NCBI GenBank assembly: GCA_965116335.1
Contig: OZ220677.1
Coordinates: 992,001 to 1,056,000 of the forward strand
Reading direction: 5' to 3'
DNA length: 64,000 nt
Source: G963663315 sp965116335
GTDB taxonomy: Bacteria; Pseudomonadota; Gammaproteobacteria; Arenicellales; Poriferihabitantaceae
The notes beneath the pieces are model-generated. The model was not told the origin of the DNA, did no database searches, and saw only the letters and a program-made list of their open reading frames with translations. The translations under genes and the position numbers were made by a program. Shown here piece by piece: positions 16,272 through 23,753 of this stretch (its first letter is position 1; each line of letters starts with the position of its first letter).

Positions 16272-17285
16272 TCACGGATCATTTGTTGTTTTCAGCTCGG
16301 CCACTGCGGAAATTTTCATGGCCAGGTTCTTGTAATCCCGGTAGGCATCCTGTACTGCCGCAGCATGAGCACCGATGGCGCCATCGGCGGAGGTCAAATG
16401 AAAGATGGGTTTACGTTTTTCCTGGGACATCGGCGCCAAACTCCGGTAATGACGAATCGTGGCCAGACAATGAGCGTCTTCAGCGGGTGTACGAAACCAC
16501 GTATCCGTTTGCTCCAGCAACAGTTTAGCATAGCCTTTCGGTATTCTGTTTGACCATTTATCATAAGCCTTGACGGGCCGGTCAAGTCTTACCCCGTGCT
16601 GCTGAATTACATATCCTGCAGGCTCCATTACTCCTTCAGGCAGTGGAAAATCCGGCGCTGCCCAATTCTTTTTTCGGTTATCCCACTCTTGTCGCCACTG
16701 GCGCAATGTCGGGCCAAGATTCCGCAGCCCCTGAAGTGAAAAAAGATCAGCGGCGAGTGGCACAATGACCTTGTCCGTTGCAATAAGCGATGATCGGTTG
16801 ATGGCGCCGAGATTTGGGCCAACATCCGAAATAATCACTGTAGCGTCGCACTGCTTCGCGCCATCCTGCATTACGGTCCAAAAACTCGATAAAATACGAA
16901 ATGACCTGTACAGGCTGCCGCTATCCATCGCATTGGGCCACTGTTCCGAAAGAACGCTTTCATAACCGGATAAAGCCAGGTCGCCCGGCAAAAGGGAGAG
17001 GCTTGGCGTAATCTTTCGAATAGCTGGAGACAAGATATCCCCCACTTTTGTCAATGGTTCAACACACTGGAAAATGGTTGCGCCACAATTGTTATCCCCC
17101 CCGTTCCATATATTTTCCAGCGCTTCCTCATCAAGAAATGCGGATGTCAGATTGGCTTGTGGATCCAAATCGCAAACCAGAACATCGTACCCGATTTCAG
17201 ATAACATCCAGGCGATATGGTAGGATAGCGAAGTCTTTCCCACACCACCCTTGTTATTAAAGAAAGTAAGGACCGGTATACTCAT
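16272..17285 (-). CDS. ParA/Soj-family AAA ATPase
   Basis: A 337-residue deviant-Walker ATPase. The P-loop K-G-G-V-G-K-T at residues 12-18 follows F-F-N-N, as in ParA/MinD/Soj. The A-prime motif D-L-D-P-Q-A-N lies at about residues 39-45, and a D-V-G-P-N-L-G switch region at about 155. No ParB or centromere-like repeat is adjacent, so plasmid-type partition is not supported. Its start overlaps the 3' end of the AlbA_2/HATPase gene by 4 bp, so the two are translationally coupled and probably act together. The pair sits between direct repeats, which suggests acquisition as a unit. Confidence 0.85.
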   Translation of the reverse strand: MSIPVLTFFNNKGGVGKTSLSYHIAWMLSEIGYDVLVCDLDPQANLTSAFLDEEALENIWNGGDNNCGATIFQCVEPLTKVGDILSPAIRKITPSLSLLPGDLALSGYESVLSEQWPNAMDSGSLYRSFRILSSFWTVMQDGAKQCDATVIISDVGPNLGAINRSSLIATDKVIVPLAADLFSLQGLRNLGPTLRQWRQEWDNRKKNWAAPDFPLPEGVMEPAGYVIQQHGVRLDRPVKAYDKWSNRIPKGYAKLLLEQTDTWFRTPAEDAHCLATIRHYRSLAPMSQEKRKPIFHLTSADGAIGAHAAAVQDAYRDYKNLAMKISAVAELKTTNDP

Positions 17286-18490
17286 ATCGGCCTCCTTTCA
17301 ATGATTGCCAGTACGTGTGTATCGCTTACCTCGAATTTAATTTCCGGACTACCGTTGTCCTGGAGAGCCTTCCTTGCAATGTCTATACCCACCCCGAAAC
17401 GCTGCACGAAACCAAGCACTTTCATGGCTTCCGCAAGATTCGGATTACGATAATCAACTACTCCCGGATATCCGAATTTTTCTTTCGTGACACTGCCGTA
17501 TGGGCCTCCAGGACTCTGGATTTCAACCCGGTCATTGAACCATGTGATTCGTACGGGCGCATTTGTATTTTCGTAAGACCGATGCATGATCGCATTTCGT
17601 AATATCTGCTGAAGAGCCACAAGTGGATAAGAATAATACCTGCTTTCTATAATCGAAGATTTCAGGTCAACCCGAGTGTCACTATGCGCCATCATCTTCT
17701 CATCAATTCGTCTGATTACGGTGGACAGGTCACCACTGATTGTGGCTGCATCAATAATGTCGTCTGCCAATCTTTCCCCATCTATCCGGAGAAACTGTAC
17801 CCAGGCATTAGGAATAAAATCGAGCGGACTCTTGCCCAGCGTCAACAGACCAACAACAGTCGGGGTGGGTTCATCGACAGAAACCACCATCTTTGTCACC
17901 GCAAGACGTTCGTTCAGGTTTCGATCATTTGCCTGAAGCGTTTGTGCACTGAATGCCCTGGGAAGATATTCATTTTCAAACAGGGTTCTGTCCAGCGCTG
18001 AAATGTCAGCGGTCGGAACTGGAAAGGTGTCAAAGTGTGGGGAACCTGCACGTCTCTTCTCATTGAGAAGTCTTTCATCCTGCGCTGTCGCAATGCCACG
18101 CATAGGGCCACTGCGGACAAATATATTCCCCTGATAACGAACCGGGGGGGAGTCCGATGGCATCACGGTAATCACTGCAACTTCGTGATCAGTCAAAGTT
18201 CTTTTTTCGACGAACATGGAGGGCGGAGGAACAATCCGGCCATCATTTTTGACATCTGCAAGCTGACGCAACAGTTCATCGGTAATATCCAGGCCGACAG
18301 GTTCTCCCCTATCGTCGACTCCCAAAAACAAGACGCCCGGCTTGCGCGAATCCGGTAAGTCATTTGCAAAGGCACAAACTGCCTCCCGGATGTCGCGGGA
18401 AACCTTTTTAGTCATTCTTTCCTTGAATTCGACCTGGAAACTCTCCCCGTCTTGCAGGAGTTGCTCCAATGCCGTGTCATCCAATCTCAT
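17282..18490 (-). CDS. AlbA_2 (Schlafen-type) plus RecG-like HATPase domain protein
   Basis: 402 residues. The N-terminal AlbA_2 domain shows E-S-F-Q-V-E-F-K-E, then C-A-F-A-N-D and V-L-F-L-G-V-D-D-R-G, the usual core of these DNA/RNA-binding modules. A C-terminal HATPase_c_4 region reads L-R-N-A-I-M-H-R-S-Y, then V-E-I-Q-S-P-G-G and G-V-G-I-D-I-A. Such proteins are often annotated as putative transcriptional regulators; related Schlafen-like proteins take part in antiviral defence. It is first in a two-gene operon with a ParA ATPase (4-bp overlap). The right direct repeat starts 6 bp upstream of its start codon. Confidence 0.85.
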   Translation of the reverse strand: MRLDDTALEQLLQDGESFQVEFKERMTKKVSRDIREAVCAFANDLPDSRKPGVLFLGVDDRGEPVGLDITDELLRQLADVKNDGRIVPPPSMFVEKRTLTDHEVAVITVMPSDSPPVRYQGNIFVRSGPMRGIATAQDERLLNEKRRAGSPHFDTFPVPTADISALDRTLFENEYLPRAFSAQTLQANDRNLNERLAVTKMVVSVDEPTPTVVGLLTLGKSPLDFIPNAWVQFLRIDGERLADDIIDAATISGDLSTVIRRIDEKMMAHSDTRVDLKSSIIESRYYSYPLVALQQILRNAIMHRSYENTNAPVRITWFNDRVEIQSPGGPYGSVTKEKFGYPGVVDYRNPNLAEAMKVLGFVQRFGVGIDIARKALQDNGSPEIKFEVSDTHVLAIIERRPI

Positions 18491-18495
18491 CCGGG

Positions 18496-18538
18496 TACCT
18501 CGCCGCGATTGATTGTTATACAGGGCAGGCGCAAGGGG
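18496..18538. repeat. Right direct repeat flanking the ParA/AlbA_2 cassette
   Basis: Partner of 16211-16253: TACCTCGC, then GATTGATTGTTATACAGGGC and AGGCGC. It sits 6 bp upstream of the AlbA_2 gene. On this side the sequence continues into unrelated DNA up to a small membrane-protein operon, so this copy may be the original upstream region of the dehydrogenase gene. Confidence 0.75.
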
Positions 18539-18583
18539 GCATGCCTCTACGACGTAGATTATGCCACCGGGATGGGCAGGCGC

Positions 18584-18661
18584 TTAACGGCGATTCGCGC
18601 TGTAAACTACGATGGTAGCGACAATTAAAATACAGGCGAAAACCAACATTGCTTCAATCAT
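18584..18661 (-). CDS. 25-residue single-span membrane peptide
   Basis: A very short gene read M-I-E-A-M-L-V-F-A-C-I-L-I-V then A-T-I-V-V-Y-S-A-N-R-R: one transmembrane helix followed by a positive tail. Its ATG overlaps the stop of the preceding small membrane-protein gene (A-ATG-ATTGA), a layout that favours coupled translation. A near-pure hydrophobic helix with basic tail inside a coupled pair is unlikely by chance. Function unknown; a subunit or regulator of a membrane complex is possible. Confidence 0.55.
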   Translation of the reverse strand: MIEAMLVFACILIVATIVVYSANRR

Positions 18662-18851
18662 TGTCCTGAATACCCCCTAATGTTTTAAGTGCTAATATCT
18701 CTGCCCAGAAAGCAAAAGCACCCCACAGTAACACAACCTGGATCGATGTTGCAGAATTGTATATCTGTAATCCCACTGGAACCAAAGCACCGATCCCGAT
18801 AGTACGCAATGTCACTGCCAAGTGTCTGCGTTGTTCGTTATTTAGTTCCAT
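18654..18851 (-). CDS. Small two-span membrane protein
   Basis: 65 residues from the ATG at 18851; an in-frame TTG at 18917 would extend into the neighbouring repeat and is less likely. After a polar N-terminus (M-E-L-N-N-E-Q-R-R-H-L) come two hydrophobic segments (G-I-G-A-L-V-P-V-G-L and V-V-L-L-W-G-A-F-A-F-W) and an acidic tail D-N-D. I recognise no named family. It is coupled to the 25-residue membrane peptide downstream. The region before it is a type A repeat. Confidence 0.6.
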   Translation of the reverse strand: MELNNEQRRHLAVTLRTIGIGALVPVGLQIYNSATSIQVVLLWGAFAFWAEILALKTLGGIQDND

Positions 18852-18919
18852 AACCTTTTTAGATTTCACTGTGTGGTACTTATCCGGTAGTGTATCCACC
18901 TTTTCCTGTTCACGCAAAC

Positions 18920-19050
18920 ATCCTTATGGTTGTGGATTCCCGCCTGCGCGGGAAAGACGGGGGGTTGGCGTGTGGGATGATGGTTGTGTCCCCCCACCAA
19001 ATCCGCTTTGCGGATTTGACTCCCCCTCAAGGGGGGAGTGATTTTGTGGG
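18920..19050. repeat. Type A and type C intergenic repeats
   Basis: A type A hairpin at 18935-18960 (GATTCCCGCCTGCGCGGGAAAG) is followed by a type C unit at 18990-19042 (CCCCCACCAAATCCGC then CCCCCTCAAGGGGGGAG). They separate the small membrane-protein operon from the tRNA gene. Confidence 0.75.
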
Positions 19051-19055
19051 CGGGT

Positions 19056-19131
19056 TGGTGGGGCGTACAGGATTCGAACCTGTGACCACCTGATTAAAAG
19101 TCAGATGCTCTACCAGCTGAGCTAACGCCCC
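19056..19131 (-). tRNA. tRNA-Lys (UUU)
   Basis: A 76-nt cloverleaf on the minus strand. The acceptor stem GGGGCGT (19131-19125) pairs with ACGCCCC (19066-19060), and the discriminator A and CCA are encoded at 19059-19056. The anticodon loop reads CUUUUAA with anticodon UUU. The T-arm contains GGTTCGAATCC. All stems pair as expected. Confidence 0.97.
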
Positions 19132-19227
19132 GTTTGATGTTATCTACGCGAAAAATGAATAGCCGGAAAAGAGGCGCGATTATGCTGCCATGAGCCTGCC
19201 TTGTCAAACGATATGTCACCCGGTCCC

Positions 19228-20811
19228 TTACTCTATCCATGTTTCCTGATTGAAGTGACCCATGGCGGTGACCGTCAAGTAAATATCATACTTCTCCCGG
19301 ATGGCTTGTTCGGTTTCGGTAGAAATGTGTGCGGGGTAATGATTGTTCAGTATCTGTTTCGCTCTGGCCAGGGCGGAATCCCGAATAGTGGGTGAACCGG
19401 CTTCGGCCCATTCATCAGGCGTCCGGCGGTCAGATATTTCCGGATAAAGGAAATCGGACTGCATCCGCGCCATGGTATCGGCGCTACCCAGATAATGACC
19501 GTCTCCGCGAACCGCCTGATTAAAAACATCGACCGACAGGGCATCTGAATCCACCTCAATACCGCGCACGGAACGCAGGATACCGCCGAGCATGTCATTA
19601 TCTATAACGTAACTCTCCAGACTGCAACCCATCAATGCCGCCTGCATACCGCACGCCTGAGTCACCATATTCGACCCCGCATGGGCAGCCAGACCTACAT
19701 TCAGCGCTTTTTCAAAACCGCTTTGCGCGTCGGGTGCTTTACTATCCGTGGCTCCAGCTATACAGGAATTGGAGAGTTTGTAATATTGTCCCATCTGCAC
19801 AGCGGCTGCCATCGCTGCCGCCTGTTCGCCGCCACCACCGGTCAATGCGCCGGTTCTCAGGTCGGCGATCATTGGACGGGGACCGAATATGGCTCTGCAA
19901 TCCGGATTAATCAACCAGCCAACCACCATCCCGGCCAGTGTTTCCGCGACTGCCTGCACGACCGACCCGGCCAGAGATGCAGGGCTGGATGCCCCGGCCT
20001 GATCAATTGAATTGACCGAAAAGGGTAAACCCAGCCTGGCGGCCTGTTGCATCACCTCACAGGCTTGTTGATTGAAGCGCAGCGGAGATATTACATGATT
20101 GATATTCAGGGATAAAAACGGCCGTTCATCAAAAACAGCGCGGCTCCCCGCGATCATTTCGCAGATGTCGGCTATCGCCTCGACATGGTGACCGGTGGTA
20201 ACACTGGTCATCACATGTTTGGAAGTACCGGCCAGGCAGGCGAATGCGGTATTGATATCCAGGTCCAGGGCTGTTTCCATGTCCCTGGCGGTCACCGACC
20301 GGCTGAAAAAATGAATGTTATCCAGCGTATCGACAAGCCGCGCGGCATCGTACAGGTCGCGCAGGCAGGCAGGGCGGTAGGTATCGGTGTCGAGCTCCAC
20401 CATGCTGGGTGCGGCACCGCCGCTCCCCAGGTAGACCCGAGTGCCGGAAAGCTCCAGTTCCATGCCCGGCTTTTGCCCGTGCAGGACAATGTCCCGCCTG
20501 AACCCGGCAATTGCGTCTTCGACCAGTGAGCGAGGAAAAAGCAGGCGACCATCATCGCGGATAGCGCCACCGTTTCCCTGGACGAGGTCAAGGGTAAGCG
20601 GAGTGGCATGAGACATCCCTACCTGCTCAAGAATGTCCAGCGCGGCCTGATGAAACCGCTCCATATCGGGTTCGGACAATGGCCGATACAGACCGCCGTG
20701 CACCCCTGGCCAGACCGGCGACCGACCGCTGGAACCGGAGTCGGACCGTGCGCGGCGACGGCGTATTTTCCGCCGACTGGCGTCCGGCGGCTTTTTTGTT
20801 CGAGTTACCAT
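19228..20811 (-). CDS. MttB-superfamily (trimethylamine methyltransferase-like) protein
   Basis: A 527-residue TIM-barrel methyltransferase of the MttB superfamily. After a basic N-terminal extension (R-R-K-I-R-R-R-R-A-R) the core starts at L-E-Q-V-G-M. Family features include G-S-G-G-A-A-P, the repeated L-S-L-N-I-N, the G-G-G-G-E-Q-A-A-A loop and the G-C-S-L-E-S-Y-V-I-D region. There is no in-frame amber codon, so it is a non-pyrrolysine member like the glycine betaine or proline betaine demethylases. It is expected to move a methyl group to a corrinoid protein, but no corrinoid protein or reactivator gene is next to it. The nearest B12-related genes are the CobS/CobT-like pair 5 kb away. 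The substrate is not known. Confidence 0.88.
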   Translation of the reverse strand: MVTRTKKPPDASRRKIRRRRARSDSGSSGRSPVWPGVHGGLYRPLSEPDMERFHQAALDILEQVGMSHATPLTLDLVQGNGGAIRDDGRLLFPRSLVEDAIAGFRRDIVLHGQKPGMELELSGTRVYLGSGGAAPSMVELDTDTYRPACLRDLYDAARLVDTLDNIHFFSRSVTARDMETALDLDINTAFACLAGTSKHVMTSVTTGHHVEAIADICEMIAGSRAVFDERPFLSLNINHVISPLRFNQQACEVMQQAARLGLPFSVNSIDQAGASSPASLAGSVVQAVAETLAGMVVGWLINPDCRAIFGPRPMIADLRTGALTGGGGEQAAAMAAAVQMGQYYKLSNSCIAGATDSKAPDAQSGFEKALNVGLAAHAGSNMVTQACGMQAALMGCSLESYVIDNDMLGGILRSVRGIEVDSDALSVDVFNQAVRGDGHYLGSADTMARMQSDFLYPEISDRRTPDEWAEAGSPTIRDSALARAKQILNNHYPAHISTETEQAIREKYDIYLTVTAMGHFNQETWIE

Positions 20812-20941
20812 GCCCGCAAGGTTCTATCCAGACGGCAGGCAAACCCACCGCCCGGCGCCAGAAATGAGTATAATGGCAATGTAAAGCGATTCCTCTTAAT
20901 TACCGGATATGTGTCGTTCATTTGCCGATGGATTCTCCACC

Positions 20942-21145
20942 ATGAGTACAAAAGTCTCACCTGATTATATCGAAGAAAACCGCTGGCATTATGCTCAGTC
21001 GATACACGAACTACGGGAAAATACGATCTCCATGCTCCGCATTGAGGGCAGACAGATCGCCCTGCTCCACTCCCCGATTTATCTTGACATGAAACAGATT
21101 GGGTACTATACAGGTTTCATAAACAACAAGGCCCGATTACAATGA
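20942..21145 (+). CDS. Small protein of unknown function, possibly a truncated Rieske-like domain
   Basis: 67 residues from the ATG at 20942; an earlier in-frame ATG at 20909 adds 11 residues. The pattern W-H-Y-A-Q-S-I-H-E-L then I-E-G-R-Q-I-A-L-L-H resembles the first strands of Rieske-type ferredoxins such as NirD. However, the C-x-H and C-x-x-H cluster ligands that should follow are absent and the protein ends early. Either a truncated relic or a different small fold. Its stop overlaps the GlcG-like start by 4 bp (ATGA), which suggests the pair is translated together. Confidence 0.45.
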   Translation: MSTKVSPDYIEENRWHYAQSIHELRENTISMLRIEGRQIALLHSPIYLDMKQIGYYTGFINNKARLQ

Positions 21146-21567
21146 AAACGACCAACAAACTGACTCTGGAAGACGCCAGACTCATTATTGAAGCATGCCA
21201 CCAAAAAGCGCTGGAAATCGGTGTCGATATGGATATCGCTGTCACCGACGATGGCGGTCATCTGATCGCATTTGAGCGCATGAACAATGCCCGGATCACC
21301 AGCATCGAAATCGCGATCAGCAAGGCATTCACCGCGGCGGCGGCTCGCAAATCAACACGGGATTACGGCAAGGTCAGCGCTCCGGGGCAACCCGCCTTCG
21401 GCATCAATACCAGCCACCAGGGACGTTTCATGATCGTCGCCGGAGGTCTGCCGATCTTCGCAGGAGACGACATTGCAGGCGGAATCGGATGCAGTTCAGG
21501 CACCCCCGACCAGGATGAAATCGTAGCCCAGGCCGGTATCGACCGATTCTGCGAATCAATCCGGTAG
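21142..21567 (+). CDS. GlcG/HbpS family protein (DUF336)
   Basis: 141 residues of the heme-degrading/binding HbpS-GlcG fold. Family features are L-E-D-A-R at the start, A-V-T-D-D-G-G-H-L-I-A-F-E-R-M, the A-F-T-A-A-A-A-R-K-S-T helix, and C-terminal G-G-L-P-I-F followed by G-G-I-G-C-S-S-G. GlcG proteins are often encoded with oxidoreductases for glycolate or propanediol metabolism; the biochemical role is unsettled. It overlaps the preceding small gene by 4 bp and is followed 5 bp later by an AAA ATPase gene, possibly fortuitously. Confidence 0.85.
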   Translation: MKTTNKLTLEDARLIIEACHQKALEIGVDMDIAVTDDGGHLIAFERMNNARITSIEIAISKAFTAAAARKSTRDYGKVSAPGQPAFGINTSHQGRFMIVAGGLPIFAGDDIAGGIGCSSGTPDQDEIVAQAGIDRFCESIR

Positions 21568-21572
21568 ATCCA

Positions 21573-22805
21573 ATGGTGGAAGACCAAAGCCCGGCACCAC
21601 CACGAATCGAGCGCATAAAGGTGCAGAATTTTCGGGCACTACGAAATATCGAATTAACGAATCTGACATCTCTAACCGTACTTTTAGGCCCAAACGGCAG
21701 TGGCAAATCCACCTTGTTTGATGTTTTCGCTTTTCTGTCCGAATGCTTCGAGAACGGATTACGCCGGGAGTGGGAGAAACGCGGCAAGGCTCGCGAATTC
21801 AAATCGCGTGGCGAGGAAGGACCTGTTCTGATCGAAATCGCGTATCGCGAACGACCAGGCACCCCGCTGATCAGTTACCACCTCGAAGTAGACGAAAGAA
21901 ACGGGAAACCCGTTGTAATGAGGGAATGGCTCCGCTGGAAGCGCAGGCAATATGGAGCACCTTTCAGTTTTCTTGACTACACCGAAGGCACCGGCGAGGT
22001 TATCTCGGGCGAGCTACCGGATGCACATGACCTGCGGATATCGATCCCACTGAGTTCCTCAGATACGCTGGCTGTCAATGCGCTGGGTCAACTGGCAGAG
22101 AACCCCCGCGTAGTTGCCATACGGAATTTCATCATAGGATGGCATGTATCCTATCTTTCATCAGAGGACGCCCGGGGACAACCGGAAGCAGGAGCACAGG
22201 AGCGTCTGAACAAGACCGGCGACAACCTGGCTAATGTCATCCAATACTTGTCGGAAGAACATCCAGATCGTTTGGGACATATTTTTGACAAGCTCCGGGA
22301 AAGAGTACCTAAAATCCAGGAAGTGACGGCAGATCAGATGCCAGACGGGAGGTTGCTGTTAAAAATCAAGGATGCGCCTTTTTCTCAGCCAGTGATGGCT
22401 CGATTTACATCAGACGGCACGCTTAAGATGCTTGCCTACCTGATCTTGCTGAACGATCCGGATCCGCCCCCATTCATTGGCATTGAGGAACCCGAAAATT
22501 TCCTGCATCCTCGCCTGCTCTATGGGCTGGCAGAAGAATGTCGGAAGGCGGCTGAGTCAACGCAGATCCTCGTAACCACGCATTCACCATTCTTTCTGGA
22601 CGCGCTGCGCCCCCATGAAGTGCGAGTGTTGTGGCGTGACGAATATGGCTACACGAAATGTAACTCATTGAATGAGAACGACAAAGTCAAGGCATTTATG
22701 GATGCTGGCGCCCAGTTGGGCGACCTGTGGATGGAGGGCTATTTCGGAGTCGGGGACCCCCTGACCAGAGGCGGGATGCCAGTTCAAAACGAAGACATTA
22801 GCTGA
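21573..22805 (+). CDS. RecF/OLD-like AAA ATPase (AAA_21 type)
   Basis: A 410-residue ABC-type ATPase. Walker A L-L-G-P-N-G-S-G-K-S-T is near residues 36-46, Walker B F-I-G-I-E-E-P-E-N is in the C-terminal third, and the switch histidine is in T-T-H-S-P-F-F-L-D. The large middle insertion is typical of the AAA_15/AAA_21 group. These ATPases act as sensor/motor halves of defence and repair systems when paired with a Toprim or nuclease. One base separates its stop from the DUF4276 gene, so the two form an operon. Intact, no frameshift. Confidence 0.88.
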   Translation: MVEDQSPAPPRIERIKVQNFRALRNIELTNLTSLTVLLGPNGSGKSTLFDVFAFLSECFENGLRREWEKRGKAREFKSRGEEGPVLIEIAYRERPGTPLISYHLEVDERNGKPVVMREWLRWKRRQYGAPFSFLDYTEGTGEVISGELPDAHDLRISIPLSSSDTLAVNALGQLAENPRVVAIRNFIIGWHVSYLSSEDARGQPEAGAQERLNKTGDNLANVIQYLSEEHPDRLGHIFDKLRERVPKIQEVTADQMPDGRLLLKIKDAPFSQPVMARFTSDGTLKMLAYLILLNDPDPPPFIGIEEPENFLHPRLLYGLAEECRKAAESTQILVTTHSPFFLDALRPHEVRVLWRDEYGYTKCNSLNENDKVKAFMDAGAQLGDLWMEGYFGVGDPLTRGGMPVQNEDIS

Positions 22806-22806
22806 T

Positions 22807-23424
22807 ATGCACGTCCGGCATTTGGAGCTCCTCGTGGAAGAACGTTCCATGGAAGCGTTTCTGAATGCCTGGCTGCATCAGATTCTTCCTGATGAGTGTA
22901 CATTCGCGATACATACGTCTCAGGGCAAACATGCACTGTTACGAAAGCTCGAATATCGACTCAGGGGCTATTCAACCTGGTTGCCAAATGATTCCCGAAT
23001 TGTGTTGATCATGGACCGGGATAACGAGGATTGCCATCAACTCAAATCCAGACTGGAGACAATCTGCGAAAATGCCGGTCTTCTTTCACGACAAGCCGCC
23101 AAAGACACTGACTGGCAAATCGTCACAAGGATTGCGATCGAAGAACTTGAAGCATGGTATTTCGGCGATTGGCAAGCAGTATGTCAGGCTTATCCAAATG
23201 TATCACCCAACATTCCAGGCATGGCCCGCTACCGGGACCCTGACGCGATCCGAGGCGGAACATGGGAAGCGTTCGAACGTATCATGATGAAGTCTGGCTA
23301 CTTCGGACAAGGTTTAGCGAAAGTACAAGCAGCTACCGCTATCGGCAGGCACATCAATGTGCAACATAACCGGTCGCACAGCTTTACGATGTTGCGTGAT
23401 GCCATCATTGAGATTACCACGTGA
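22807..23424 (+). CDS. DUF4276 family protein (Toprim-related)
   Basis: 205 residues. Near residue 60 the segment R-I-V-L-I-M-D-R-D-N-E-D-C has the acidic D-x-D pattern of a Toprim-like site, and an upstream conserved Glu (L-L-V-E-E-R at residues 8-12) fits the Toprim Glu. The C-terminal half contains I-A-I-E-E-L-E-A-W-Y-F-G, characteristic of DUF4276. Members are commonly encoded with AAA_21 ATPases like the gene just upstream. By analogy with OLD-family and PARIS-like pairs, I infer an effector nuclease or tRNA/DNA-acting partner; no biochemistry is known to me for this subgroup. Confidence 0.85.
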   Translation: MHVRHLELLVEERSMEAFLNAWLHQILPDECTFAIHTSQGKHALLRKLEYRLRGYSTWLPNDSRIVLIMDRDNEDCHQLKSRLETICENAGLLSRQAAKDTDWQIVTRIAIEELEAWYFGDWQAVCQAYPNVSPNIPGMARYRDPDAIRGGTWEAFERIMMKSGYFGQGLAKVQAATAIGRHINVQHNRSHSFTMLRDAIIEITT

Positions 23425-23753
23425 AGGATATATCCAGTGCTGGTATCGTTGATGCCCGTTCCAACACGGGCGGATTCCAGTAAAGTTCCAGTAAGTTTCG
23501 ATGATGCCTTGCAATCAGCCGTGCACTAAACTTGCAATCAGACGAACAGTAAACTTGCAATCAGCCGATGTCCAACCCGGCACTCTATCCACGACCCATC
23601 GCCCCCAACACGATGTCGTAGGGGCGACCCTCTGTGGTCGCCCGGTATGGTTGATACCCGTCCCGGCGGTTGCGGGACGGCACGGAGACCGTCCCCCCCC
23701 CCCCCCCGATCAAGCCGGGGGCAGGCTCTACGATGACGGGTTGGGAGCCAGAA
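23425..23753. repeat. Gene-free stretch with short tandem repeats and a 15-C tract
   Basis: Holds a t-t-c-c-a-g-t-a-a-a-g tract (about 23474-23500), three tandem 23-bp units beginning CTTGCAATCAG (23508-23530, 23531-23553, 23554-23576), and a type B repeat (23618-23735) interrupted by a run of 15 C at 23693-23707. In other type B copies the equivalent run is c-c-c-c-t-a-c-g. No gene is supported. Confidence 0.7.

Noticed and set aside
16272..17285. Plasmid-type or chromosomal partition locus
   Set aside because: The ParA protein has no ParB partner and no centromere-like repeat array; its partner is an AlbA_2 protein.
23508..23576. CRISPR array
   Set aside because: Three short tandem units without regular unique spacers; no cas genes in the window.
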